Below are positions 17,185 to 25,518 of a stretch of DNA of 64,000 nt, piece after piece (position 1 is the first letter of the stretch; every line of letters begins with the position of its first letter). The DNA lies in NCBI RefSeq assembly GCF_001482385.1, contig NZ_CP013611.1, positions 2,232,001 to 2,296,000 on the forward strand, read 5' to 3'. The position numbers and the translations under genes are program-made. Below the pieces are notes generated by a model, which saw nothing but the letters and a program-made list of their open reading frames with translations, ran no database searches and had not been told where the DNA came from. Source of the stretch: Pseudoalteromonas rubra (GTDB lineage Bacteria > Pseudomonadota > Gammaproteobacteria > Enterobacterales > Alteromonadaceae).

Positions 17185-18375
17185 TCACATCTTGCTGTCT
17201 AGGTATTTGCCAGTTTCTTTATGACCAAAATCAGGGATCATAGTGAAAAATAGCTCAACAATCTCTTCTTTTGTCCAAGACTTCTGCTCTTTCAGTTGGC
17301 TAATTGTATTCTCAAACAATGCGATTTTTTCCGCGTCATACTGCAACTCGTTCTTTATGATCCCCAGGTTGTTAAACCTCTCCATATCCAGGGTTTCTTT
17401 ATCCGTGAAGAACTCCTCAAAGTCTTTTTCACCGGTTGTATCACTCTTAGTGAACAAGCAAGGCCATTTCCCTTTAGCGGGTAGCGTCTTAACCAACTCA
17501 CGCGCTTCTTCTTCGGTGCTACACAGATGCGGCTCATAACCTTTGTCGGCAAGGTATTTTACTGCGATATCAGCAAAGGTTATCAGATGTAATGACTCGC
17601 TCAACTTCGGGAAGAAAATATCTCTATTATCACCAAAAATACAAGACATTAGGCAAAGCTCGCCTGATTCCTGTGGAATTACAAAGTAACGTTTAATGTC
17701 ACTTGGAGCAACTATCGGCTGCTGCTTTTCTATACGCTGGTTAAACCCGTGCAGCAGGGAACCGTCGGAGAAGGCAACGTTCGCAAATCGAGCCGTTGAT
17801 ATTGCTATCTCTTCACTGCGACGCATCAAAAACATTTCCATAATACGCTTCGAAGCGCCCATCATATTAACTGGGTTTGCTGCTTTGTCTGTTGAAACAC
17901 AGAAGTACTTTTTAACACCTGCATCGATAGACTGCTGAATCGTTTTGTCCGTGTTAAATACATTGACATCAATCATACGCATCAAAGTATAGGGGTCTTT
18001 CTCACTGCGGACATGCTTAAGCGCAGATAAATTAAGTACATAGTCATATTGGCCATCAGCCTTGATAAAGGCATCATATTCAATTGAACCTATGTCCAGA
18101 GCAAAGGTTTGGAAATCTCCATCGATATAACCGTAGGAGCTGCGAATATCTCTAACCAGCTCCACCATATTGTTTTCACTAATATCCACAACGTGAAGTT
18201 TTTTTGGGTTGCGCTTAAAAATCTCTTTAGTCACTGCTTGACCAATCGAGCCTGCGCCACCCAGGATCAGAAATCGAGAGTTAGACACTTCTTTCTTCAG
18301 CGCCTGTTCAGCAGACTCAATATCTTGCAAAAAAAGCTGCTTTTGTCTACCTATTAAATTTAGTATTTTGCTCAT
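17185..18375 (-). CDS. legB: NDP-GlcNAc 4,6-dehydratase (LegB-like, FlaA1/CapD SDR family)
   Basis: This 396-residue protein has an N-terminal extension before the NAD-binding GGAGSIG at 39-45, the catalytic TDK at 162-164 and the MxxxK form of the active site (M172-GAS-K176). The MxxxK form is typical of FlaA1/PseB/LegB 4,6-dehydratases that lack the usual Tyr. It converts the NDP-GlcNAc to the 4-keto-6-deoxy sugar, the first committed step. It is the first gene of the leg operon, followed after 12 bp by legC. The C-terminal region from about 280 is longer than in PseB and resembles LegB-type enzymes. Whether UDP- or GDP-GlcNAc is used cannot be seen; the ptmE neighbour suggests GDP. Confidence 0.87.
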   Translation of the reverse strand: MSKILNLIGRQKQLFLQDIESAEQALKKEVSNSRFLILGGAGSIGQAVTKEIFKRNPKKLHVVDISENNMVELVRDIRSSYGYIDGDFQTFALDIGSIEYDAFIKADGQYDYVLNLSALKHVRSEKDPYTLMRMIDVNVFNTDKTIQQSIDAGVKKYFCVSTDKAANPVNMMGASKRIMEMFLMRRSEEIAISTARFANVAFSDGSLLHGFNQRIEKQQPIVAPSDIKRYFVIPQESGELCLMSCIFGDNRDIFFPKLSESLHLITFADIAVKYLADKGYEPHLCSTEEEARELVKTLPAKGKWPCLFTKSDTTGEKDFEEFFTDKETLDMERFNNLGIIKNELQYDAEKIALFENTISQLKEQKSWTKEEIVELFFTMIPDFGHKETGKYLDSKM

Positions 18376-19291
18376 TTATAATCTCGAACTTTTAATAAAA
18401 CAGTAATTATCTGATATATATCACACTGTGATATTGCTCATAACAACGATATGCGTTTCAGGGGTTTTGACAGTAAGCCTTAGACATCTTTGTCTAAAAA
18501 ATACTTACACCTTTATAAGGAGTAACCTCATGAAAAACCACTTTGTTTAGCCTATTGAACAAAAACGTAGTAGTCCATGTACTATTCAATTATGCAAGTT
18601 GTTTTGACAAAGGCTTGATGATGTAGCTATACGTACTACTTGTATTGTGCACTTATCTTAAAGATAAGAGTTTATGTACTAAGCGCTATGAAGGATTTTG
18701 TAGCCAAAGCCCCGAATCGTCGCATATTAGTCAACCATATGGCCCTCTTCTATTGCCTCATCAAGGCGCTTCTGCTCGTCGGATAATTGCTCACACCATT
18801 ACCCTATTGCATTTAGCTTATGTATGCAGGTATCTCGAACACCATTATACTATTTTTGATAAGTGAGTCTAGCTCTCTCATCTACTGGTCACCGCCCAGT
18901 TACTGAGCAAAAATAGGCGCTATGGTGAGGTTTTTTACTGAACAAGCCTCGCCAAAATCTTCGTAGCAAACAGATAGAAAAGTAAGCTAATAATTCTTAC
19001 ATTTTCTGGGCTGATACTTTGGGCCACACGCTGTCCACTACGAGTATTTATATGGCACAAAAGTGCCGGAATGTCAGCATCACAGTACAAATAAACTTAG
19101 TCATCTTGTCGCAGCGTCAGATAATCAAAAATATCAACTATATAACAGTCAGGCAGGCGAGGTTGTAAACTTCTGGATAGGCGCTCAGCACAGAACATCA
19201 TTAACACAATTTAAACTTCAAGAATAAACCCAAATTAGATACGCATAGCCAGAGATTGAACGCACAGCTTAGCGGCTGCGATATGTTGGGT
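18376..19291. other. Gene-poor region between GT2 and the leg operon
   Basis: About 0.9 kb with no intact gene. On the minus strand near 18690-18835 one reading frame broken by three stops gives KLNAIG / WCEQLSDEQKRLDEAIEEGH / YATIRGFGYKILHSA, which looks like a decayed gene. Another minus frame near 18955-19100 gives DADIPALLCHINTRSGQRV and AQSISPENVRIISLLFY. Neither was assigned to a family. The leg operon promoter must lie close to 18375-18500, but no convincing -35/-10 pair was found. Confidence 0.4.
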
Positions 19292-20029
19292 TTATATACG
19301 GACCTTCACTGCGCTGACGAAGTAGCAGATAAAAAGATATAAAGATCTGAAAAATCCTACCTGGGGTTGGCTTCTCAGTATTTTGTAATGCCAGAGCGCG
19401 GCTTGCATTTTATTTGCAGAAAGCCCCCCCGCATGCACACGATAGCGAGCCATTGGCTCTAATATACCTACAGAGTCTGTTTTCATTAATATCTTCAGCC
19501 ACATATCATAGTCTTCATGACCTATAGCTTGCTGAAATACAATATCAACCTGATCTACATCGTAAATCCCCGTTAAATTCCCAATGTGATTCTTTCTCAG
19601 CATATCCTGATAGCTAACAGTTCTAGCTACACTTTTTAGACCAAGCTCTCTATTTTGGCTATCGACTCTAAAATACGCAGTGTGGGAAGCAGCCTTACCA
19701 CTTTCCTTCATCGCGGCAATTTGCATTTCCAGCTTTTTCGGTAACCATAGGTCATCACTGTCGAGAAAAGCGACATACTTACCCGTCACTTTTCTCAAGC
19801 TGTTGTTTCTTGCAGACCAGGCACCCGACGGATTTGAATTATAAAAATACTTAATTCGGTTATCAGAACTCATAAAGTGCTGAATAATTTCTTTAGTCTT
19901 GTCCTGGGATTTATCATCAGATATCAACAACTCCCAGTTTTCATAAGTTTGTGCCTGGATTGATTCAATACTCTGCGCAATTGTCTTCTCTGCATTGTAT
20001 GCAGGCATAATAATAGAAACTTTAGCCAT
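19292..20029 (-). CDS. Family 2 glycosyltransferase
   Basis: This 245-residue GT-A enzyme has the N-terminal nucleotide-binding block VSIIMPAYNAEKTIAQSIES, the DDKSQDKT loop and the metal-binding DSDD in GKYVAFLDSDDLWLPKKLE. A late EDYDMWLKIL matches the ED catalytic-base region of GT2. The C-terminus is hydrophobic (FFRSLYLFICYFVSAV), perhaps for membrane contact. It would add one sugar of the repeat unit on the cytoplasmic face. The donor is unknown. It is the last gene of the wzx-GT52-wzy-GT4-GT2 run, 3 bp after the GT4. Confidence 0.9.
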   Translation of the reverse strand: MAKVSIIMPAYNAEKTIAQSIESIQAQTYENWELLISDDKSQDKTKEIIQHFMSSDNRIKYFYNSNPSGAWSARNNSLRKVTGKYVAFLDSDDLWLPKKLEMQIAAMKESGKAASHTAYFRVDSQNRELGLKSVARTVSYQDMLRKNHIGNLTGIYDVDQVDIVFQQAIGHEDYDMWLKILMKTDSVGILEPMARYRVHAGGLSANKMQAALWHYKILRSQPQVGFFRSLYLFICYFVSAVKVRI

Positions 20030-20032
20030 AAC

Positions 20033-21082
20033 TTATCTGCTTAGTAAATTTAACCACTTTTCAAATACAACATCTTTCGAGTAGTTTTGTGAGTCTGACA
20101 AGGCCGCCAATTGCATGGTTTCGCGCTGCTCATCGTTATTGATAAGACATAGTAGTCGGGCCTTAAACGTCTCGTAGTCATCCTCATCGACAACATAGCC
20201 ATCTACATTGTTACGTATGAGCTCTCTCGGGCCGGTCTTACAATCAAAAGAGATAGCAGCGAGCCCAAAGGACTTAGATTCAATCAGCACTAAAGGCAGA
20301 CCTTCATAACGAGATGTCATAGCAAAAAGGCTAGCATTTCTGTATTCCGAAGCAATGTCTTTTGACGCTGGTTTCAACTCAATAGTGTCCTCTGCCCCTT
20401 TGTGTCTGATCAGTTGCTGCAGCGTATCTCTGTCCTCACCATCACCTACAATTCTTAATTTCCATCCGTGATGATTGGGTAATTCAGCCCAGATATCTAC
20501 TAACTTTTCAAACGCTTTTTGATAAGTAAGCCTTCCAACGGCAAGAACCACTTTTTCTTTGTCTTTAAGTTCAGTCGGGCATATCGACTCAAAACTGGTC
20601 GCATTGCGAATGACAGATACTTTTGCTGATGTCTTGGAATGTAACAAGGCATAGTCATGATCAGTCAGAAGTACCAGATCGCTTGCAAGGTTATAGCTTA
20701 GTAACTTCAGCTTTCGTACCATTGATGAAGACGTTTCAAAACCCACATGCTCACTCAAGATTAACTGAGATTTTAGTCTTAACGCACGATGCACAATTGC
20801 GACTTTAAATGACAGCCGCCCCATAGAAACGGGAATAATTGCATCATATCTATTGGAGTAAAGATAAGACGCAATTTTAATCGTGTTACCACTATCAAGA
20901 ACTTCTAAATTAACATCTTTATTTAAGCTGTAATACGGAGAACTCCCGCTATACAGCAGTGTCAATAATGTTACCTTATAACCAGAACTTGCAAAATTAT
21001 TAGCTAAAAAAGCAGCAACTCGTTCAGTGCCACCAGAAGATGTAATATCATTAATAACAATCAGAATTGACTTTTTAAACAT
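20033..21082 (-). CDS. Family 4 glycosyltransferase
   Basis: This 349-residue GT-B enzyme has an N-terminal domain with the glycine-rich NDITSSGGTERVAAFLANN. The C-terminal Glycos_transf_1 domain runs from about 170 (VVLAVGRLTYQKAFEKLVDI, LRIVGDGEDRDTLQQLI) to the E-x7-E element in MTSRYEGLPLVLIESKSFGL. It is a retaining enzyme by family. It would extend the lipid-linked repeat unit. It overlaps the polymerase gene by 8 bp. Acceptor and donor are not predictable here. Confidence 0.92.
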   Translation of the reverse strand: MFKKSILIVINDITSSGGTERVAAFLANNFASSGYKVTLLTLLYSGSSPYYSLNKDVNLEVLDSGNTIKIASYLYSNRYDAIIPVSMGRLSFKVAIVHRALRLKSQLILSEHVGFETSSSMVRKLKLLSYNLASDLVLLTDHDYALLHSKTSAKVSVIRNATSFESICPTELKDKEKVVLAVGRLTYQKAFEKLVDIWAELPNHHGWKLRIVGDGEDRDTLQQLIRHKGAEDTIELKPASKDIASEYRNASLFAMTSRYEGLPLVLIESKSFGLAAISFDCKTGPRELIRNNVDGYVVDEDDYETFKARLLCLINNDEQRETMQLAALSDSQNYSKDVVFEKWLNLLSR

Positions 21083-22142
21083 TTTTCATCAGGCTCAATG
21101 GTTTGGAGTAAAACTCAAGTAAATAGGGAGCTTGCATTTGCAATGTAATCACAGATTGCAATGCAATATAAGCCGGCAATATAAATAATTTAGCAACTGC
21201 GCCAATTCTATCCCTGAATACAAGTGGCAAAATAAAAACTTCAGCATGTGAGAATACAGTAGACAGCCTTCCACTCATTATCGCGAAATCAGAAAAGCCG
21301 ATCCGAATGGCCAATGATAAAAATTCTAAATAAAGGAAGTACCTATATGCTTTCTTTCTACGCAATGCAGGTCCAGCACAAAGACCCACAAAGAAGATAA
21401 TGAGTATCGTTTTTATTACCTGAGGATTTATAACACTCACAGAGCTGGAAAAGTTATCGCTAGAAGCATAAGCCTGCAAGCGAGGGGATAAACCAATTAA
21501 GAAATCCAATAGGAAAAACTTAAAAAAGATAATAAAAACTACTAGAAAGAAAAAGTTTAAAAGAAAAAAGTCAATCCTAGACCGCTTTGAAAAACTATCA
21601 GCAAAGTAAAAGAACACAGAGAAGACAAGCAGAAACAATGCGGTCTGATGGAATAAAAAACCAACGACAAATAGCAGAAATGAAACCAGCAGCTCTCTTT
21701 TATAAATAAAACGAACGATAGCATATAAGGTAATAGCAATAGCTAATCCCTGCCTCATCTGCATAAGCTGCTGTAAGAAGAAATACGCAGAGGGAAGATA
21801 AAAAACCAAAACAAACAAGTAGTTTACTTTTAACAATCTAGAGCTTTTATATAAAAAGTAAAAGTTCAGAATAGAGAAAATGGAAAAAAGTAAGACATTC
21901 GAGCTTGTAAACAAACTAATAGCCCAGGCATACCAACCAAAGCCAATTTCCATTCCGGTTTGTTGATAAAACACAAAAGGATTAAGCAAATCAAGCTTAT
22001 CTATGTTCGCCAACACATTATAGTATATTTGAGTGTCAGGCGTGCCTCCCCTAAACCCAACGAATAAGACAAAGGGTAAAGAAAGCACTAAAAAAATCAA
22101 ATTACCAAGTTTAAAACTCGTCTTCGACAAAAGAAAAACCAT
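21075..22142 (-). CDS. wzy: Wzy-like polysaccharide polymerase, EpsG family
   Basis: This 355-residue protein is very hydrophobic, with about nine to eleven membrane helices. It has the EpsG-type N-terminal loop VGFRGGTPDTQIYYNVLANI followed by a helix-rich body containing FFLQQLMQMRQGLAIAITLY. The QxRQGLA element is typical of the EpsG/Wzy polymerases. Family role: joins flipped repeat units on the periplasmic face under control of a Wzz/Wzc partner. The gene is AT-rich. The product could instead be an O-antigen ligase-like membrane protein, but the loop and position favour the polymerase. Confidence 0.78.
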   Translation of the reverse strand: MVFLLSKTSFKLGNLIFLVLSLPFVLFVGFRGGTPDTQIYYNVLANIDKLDLLNPFVFYQQTGMEIGFGWYAWAISLFTSSNVLLFSIFSILNFYFLYKSSRLLKVNYLFVLVFYLPSAYFFLQQLMQMRQGLAIAITLYAIVRFIYKRELLVSFLLFVVGFLFHQTALFLLVFSVFFYFADSFSKRSRIDFFLLNFFFLVVFIIFFKFFLLDFLIGLSPRLQAYASSDNFSSSVSVINPQVIKTILIIFFVGLCAGPALRRKKAYRYFLYLEFLSLAIRIGFSDFAIMSGRLSTVFSHAEVFILPLVFRDRIGAVAKLFILPAYIALQSVITLQMQAPYLLEFYSKPLSLMKNV

Positions 22143-22143
22143 C

Positions 22144-23085
22144 TTAGTCCAGCTCTAACGTCGTGAAAAAGCCTTCATCAGAAAACTCTTTAATGCAAGA
22201 CTTAAAAGTTGACGTCATTTTCTCGCTATAAATGACAAAGTTATTTACCCTAGGTATAGAGCTCAAATTTAGCTGACACGTGCTTAAAAAGCTATATATG
22301 TTAACCGTCTCGTACTCATCTAAAAGATTAGAAATATGAACCTCTGCAACCTGGCGAGAGTCCAGCATTTTAAACTTGTTTGCTACCTTAGAAGAGAACT
22401 CTCTTGGGTGCTTTACATATACAGTTTCTAAACCTGTATCATCTAGAAAAGCACATACGTTATCGATTAGAGTAGAACAATCTTCAACAAAGATCTCATT
22501 ATAACAAGCACCAACTAGTACATTAATAGACTTACCATTCTTCATCCCCTCACTCTTGTAATCAAAAAGAGTAACCGGAACTGTTTTTTCTATAATATTA
22601 GAACGATTTGGGTAAATTGTGTAATGAGCTTTACTTAGTCTCTTGACCTTGCTCGCATCAAAATTTATAAAGAAAAGAAAGTAAAACAATTTAAATTTAT
22701 AACTTCTTTTCTCTAAATTATAGTACACACTGCTTTTAATGACATTTGCACTCCCGTCGTCAAATGTATATAGCGAATCATAAGACGCCTTTGACAATAT
22801 TAAGTGCATAAAAACGTTATCTATTGATGCAATATAAATTGAATCGGCTCTGACTTTTGAAAAGACTCTAACTAACTCGAATACTGTTTCAAGCACTTTT
22901 CCATCATAGTAATACTCATTGACAGAATAACCTCTATCCCTAAGTGTACCAATAAAGTTAGTAGAGCTGTCATAAGGTTTTTTGGTGACAAATGAAAAGA
23001 CCACATCAGAAAGCCCAAGCTTCGCAACGACTCTTTCAGCAATCATCAATTGCAACGTTGTATAACAAACAAGTTGATTTTTCAT
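22144..23085 (-). CDS. Family 52 glycosyltransferase (sialyltransferase-like)
   Basis: This protein has 313 residues from ATG 23085, chosen because GAGGG precedes it and it makes a 4-bp ATGA overlap with wzx; the frame opens at 23115. The N-terminus NQLVCYTTLQLMIAERVVAK, the middle IYIASIDNVFMHLILSKASY followed by DSLYTFDDGSANV, and the late ETVYVKHPRE fit the GT52 family, which includes lipooligosaccharide sialyltransferases using CMP-Neu5Ac. With a complete leg operon in the same locus, the simplest role is transfer of the CMP-nonulosonate onto the repeat unit. That donor assignment is inference. The gene is AT-rich. Confidence 0.72.
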   Translation of the reverse strand: MKNQLVCYTTLQLMIAERVVAKLGLSDVVFSFVTKKPYDSSTNFIGTLRDRGYSVNEYYYDGKVLETVFELVRVFSKVRADSIYIASIDNVFMHLILSKASYDSLYTFDDGSANVIKSSVYYNLEKRSYKFKLFYFLFFINFDASKVKRLSKAHYTIYPNRSNIIEKTVPVTLFDYKSEGMKNGKSINVLVGACYNEIFVEDCSTLIDNVCAFLDDTGLETVYVKHPREFSSKVANKFKMLDSRQVAEVHISNLLDEYETVNIYSFLSTCQLNLSSIPRVNNFVIYSEKMTSTFKSCIKEFSDEGFFTTLELD

Positions 23086-24359
23086 AACACCCTCGATTTC
23101 ACAAAGTATAGCCAAGGCATTTCAACCTTTTTTGCAGCAAGGTACCAGGTGAATAAAAACCTGAAAAACATTGAAATACTGAATGCATAGGCTGCACCTA
23201 ACAATCCATACTTAGGTATAAGCATGAATAGCAATAGTAAATTACCTGCACCTACACAAATTGTCACTACAGACAGAGCTGCGGTTTGCTTAGAGAAGAA
23301 TATATAGTTAGTTACAAACAGATACATACCGCTAAAAATCTGGCCTAGTACAAGCCAACTAATAATCTTACTTGCTTCTGCATACTCATCTCCTGCAACA
23401 AATAACAGTACGATAGGTGAAATTACAAAATTGAGTAATGCAAGAAAGATTAAAGATATAAAAATAAGGTAGGTTCTCCTAACAATTTTCTCTCGAATAA
23501 TTGTACAACCACTAGATAGAGAGCGGTATAGCCAAGGTAGTAATGCTTTATTCAGAGAGTCAAAAACAATTGATATAGCAGAACTGAGTTGATATGCAAG
23601 TAAGTATATTCCAACATGAGCAAGCCCTAGTTCTGTATTGATAACAAAGCGGTCAATTGAAGTCAGAAGAAATATCCCAAAGATATGTGGGATCAAAGGG
23701 ACACCAAAGTTCAAAGCATCTTTCAAATAAGCTTTGTTTAAAAATGAAAAACCAAGTAAATCTTCTTTGTATAGCAAGAAAGTTGCAACAAGCCCACATA
23801 CCAAAAATGAAAATGCAATTCCTGCTATACGGCCCTCACTACCATTATCAGCGTATAAAACCAGGTATAGAGATGCACCTACGTTTAACACGCTACACAA
23901 GACCTGAAGCACTCCATAACTCACTGGGTTCTCTCTTACCTGCCACTGACTCAATCTAAACTGGAGCAGGAAAGAGAAAAAAGAAGACATAAGAGCAATA
24001 TATAACCAACTCACCGGTAAAGATAGAAAGTCAGACAAAACCCCACTGAAAATATAAGTGATAATAAAGATCAAGAAGGTTGAGAAAAGCAGTACCCATA
24101 AACAAGCTGAATTATATTGTCTGACTGATGCATGAGAGCTATCATCATTATAGAAATGACGCGCAGCAGCGCCTACAACATTTAAACCTACAAAAGCAGA
24201 TAACCCTGTAATAAACAGGGAGAACATTGCAACTTGACCATACTCTTCAGGGGTCAGAACCCTAGTTAATATTGGTAATAATAAAAAAGGGATCAGGGCA
24301 TTTATCATATTTGCGATAAAATACACCAAAGAACCTTTTATAAGAGACTTTTTCATCAT
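23082..24359 (-). CDS. wzx: Wzx-type lipid-linked oligosaccharide flippase
   Basis: This 425-residue MOP-superfamily membrane protein has about twelve helices. The N-terminus GSLVYFIANMINALIPFLLL then PILTRVLTPEEYGQVAMFSL is the classic polysaccharide_synt pattern. It would move the undecaprenyl-PP-linked repeat unit across the inner membrane. A 152-bp gap with a stem-loop (24435-24467) separates it from the preceding sugar transferase gene, and it overlaps the GT52 gene by 4 bp. Confidence 0.93.
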   Translation of the reverse strand: MMKKSLIKGSLVYFIANMINALIPFLLLPILTRVLTPEEYGQVAMFSLFITGLSAFVGLNVVGAAARHFYNDDSSHASVRQYNSACLWVLLFSTFLIFIITYIFSGVLSDFLSLPVSWLYIALMSSFFSFLLQFRLSQWQVRENPVSYGVLQVLCSVLNVGASLYLVLYADNGSEGRIAGIAFSFLVCGLVATFLLYKEDLLGFSFLNKAYLKDALNFGVPLIPHIFGIFLLTSIDRFVINTELGLAHVGIYLLAYQLSSAISIVFDSLNKALLPWLYRSLSSGCTIIREKIVRRTYLIFISLIFLALLNFVISPIVLLFVAGDEYAEASKIISWLVLGQIFSGMYLFVTNYIFFSKQTAALSVVTICVGAGNLLLLFMLIPKYGLLGAAYAFSISMFFRFLFTWYLAAKKVEMPWLYFVKSRVL

Positions 24360-24434
24360 TCCCTTATTAGCTAGTTGATTTTTAAATGCGAATAAGTCTG
24401 CTCAGCAAAGGCTAAACAAACTCATAAATTACAT

Positions 24435-24467
24435 AAGGCACTTGCCATATAAAGTGGTGAGTGCCTT
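24435..24467. other. Stem-loop between the sugar transferase gene and wzx
   Basis: AAGGCACT (24435-24442) and AGTGCCTT (24460-24467) pair perfectly. Inside, CCA/TGG can add three more pairs after a symmetric TG/TG internal loop. No T-run follows on either strand, so a simple terminator is unlikely. It could be an mRNA processing or stabilising hairpin inside the operon. Confidence 0.5.
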
Positions 24468-24511
24468 AGTAACATGTCATATGTAGTAACAGCGAAAACA
24501 CTAAAGCTCGG

Positions 24512-25510
24512 CTAGCGCCCCATGCCAAACAATACCGTTTTAACAGTTCTGAATAGAATGCTAATATCCAGTAGTGAAGAATGGTGTTTTATATAATGAA
24601 TATCATACTTGTGCTTCCAAACCGCATCTTCAATAGAAGCGCCATATGGATAGCTAACTTGAGCTAACCCAGTAACACCAGGCTTCACTGCATGTCTGAA
24701 CCTGTAATAAGGGATCTCTTCTTCCAATACTTTTATAAATATCTCTCGCTCTGGACGAGGTCCTACCAGCGACATTTCACCCCTTAGTACATTAATTAAC
24801 TGAGGGATTTCATCAATTCTGGTTTTTCGAATGAATTTACCCACTCTGGTAACCCTAGAATCGTGTGCAGAGGCCCATTTTGCACCATGTTTTTCAGCAT
24901 CTTGTGCCATTGAGCGAAACTTAATAATCTCGAACTCTTCATTGTACTGTCCAGTCCGCCTTTGCTTGTAAAAAATAGGCCCTTTGCTTTCCAGCTTTAT
25001 TAGCACAGCAAACAATATTGAGATTGGCAGTGTCATTAACAAAATCACTAAGGAGCCGAGCACGTCTGCAACTCGCTTCATAATCTGAGTGCGCTTGTTC
25101 GAAAGAATAGTAAAGGCCTTCTGATGTAAAAAGTAACTGCTATGCAGAAGCCTGATATCTGTATAGTTGTGCCTTTCATCTAAATAACTAACTAAAGGCT
25201 CAACCCATGCTCCACGCTCCGTCGCTTTAACGAGGTAGTCTCGCTGCTCCTCTGTCAGGGCTGCACTTTTATAGTGACAGAATACCTTCTTAGATAGGTC
25301 TCTAATACTGTAGTCATTTAAGACTATTTCAAAGTTATAATCACTTAATATCGTAGCTAGCTCATCTTGAAAGTCTGATGGACAATAAACATAAATAACC
25401 TTTTGACTCATTACTTCTTTTTTAGATTTGAAGCGTTTATTAAGTACAAAAGTAGAGATATCAAGAGTGTCTTTTTCAAGACCTTCCGTTGCGTTGTTCA
25501 TTTCACACAT
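24512..25510 (-). CDS. Undecaprenyl-phosphate sugar phosphotransferase (initiating enzyme)
   Basis: This 332-residue protein has a soluble N-terminal part (residues 1-140, no membrane helices) and a single hydrophobic segment (about 148-170). The Bacterial_transf (PF02397) catalytic domain follows: GPIFYKQRRTGQ, FEIIKFRSM, RKTRIDEIPQLINVLRGEMS, LVGPRPERE and VKPGVTGLAQV. It starts the repeat unit by transferring a sugar-1-phosphate to undecaprenyl phosphate. Unlike WbaP/WcaJ it lacks the four N-terminal helices, so it is a short monotopic type with an unusual N-terminal extension. The start is ATG 25510 or ATG 25501. It follows the Wzz gene by 8 bp. Confidence 0.92.
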   Translation of the reverse strand: MCEMNNATEGLEKDTLDISTFVLNKRFKSKKEVMSQKVIYVYCPSDFQDELATILSDYNFEIVLNDYSIRDLSKKVFCHYKSAALTEEQRDYLVKATERGAWVEPLVSYLDERHNYTDIRLLHSSYFLHQKAFTILSNKRTQIMKRVADVLGSLVILLMTLPISILFAVLIKLESKGPIFYKQRRTGQYNEEFEIIKFRSMAQDAEKHGAKWASAHDSRVTRVGKFIRKTRIDEIPQLINVLRGEMSLVGPRPEREIFIKVLEEEIPYYRFRHAVKPGVTGLAQVSYPYGASIEDAVWKHKYDIHYIKHHSSLLDISILFRTVKTVLFGMGR

Positions 25511-25518
25511 AAACCTTA

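Noticed and set aside
18645..18866. 73-codon plus-strand frame in the gap before the leg operon
   Set aside because: No ribosome-binding site or family; the opposite strand gives a more protein-like (though broken) frame.
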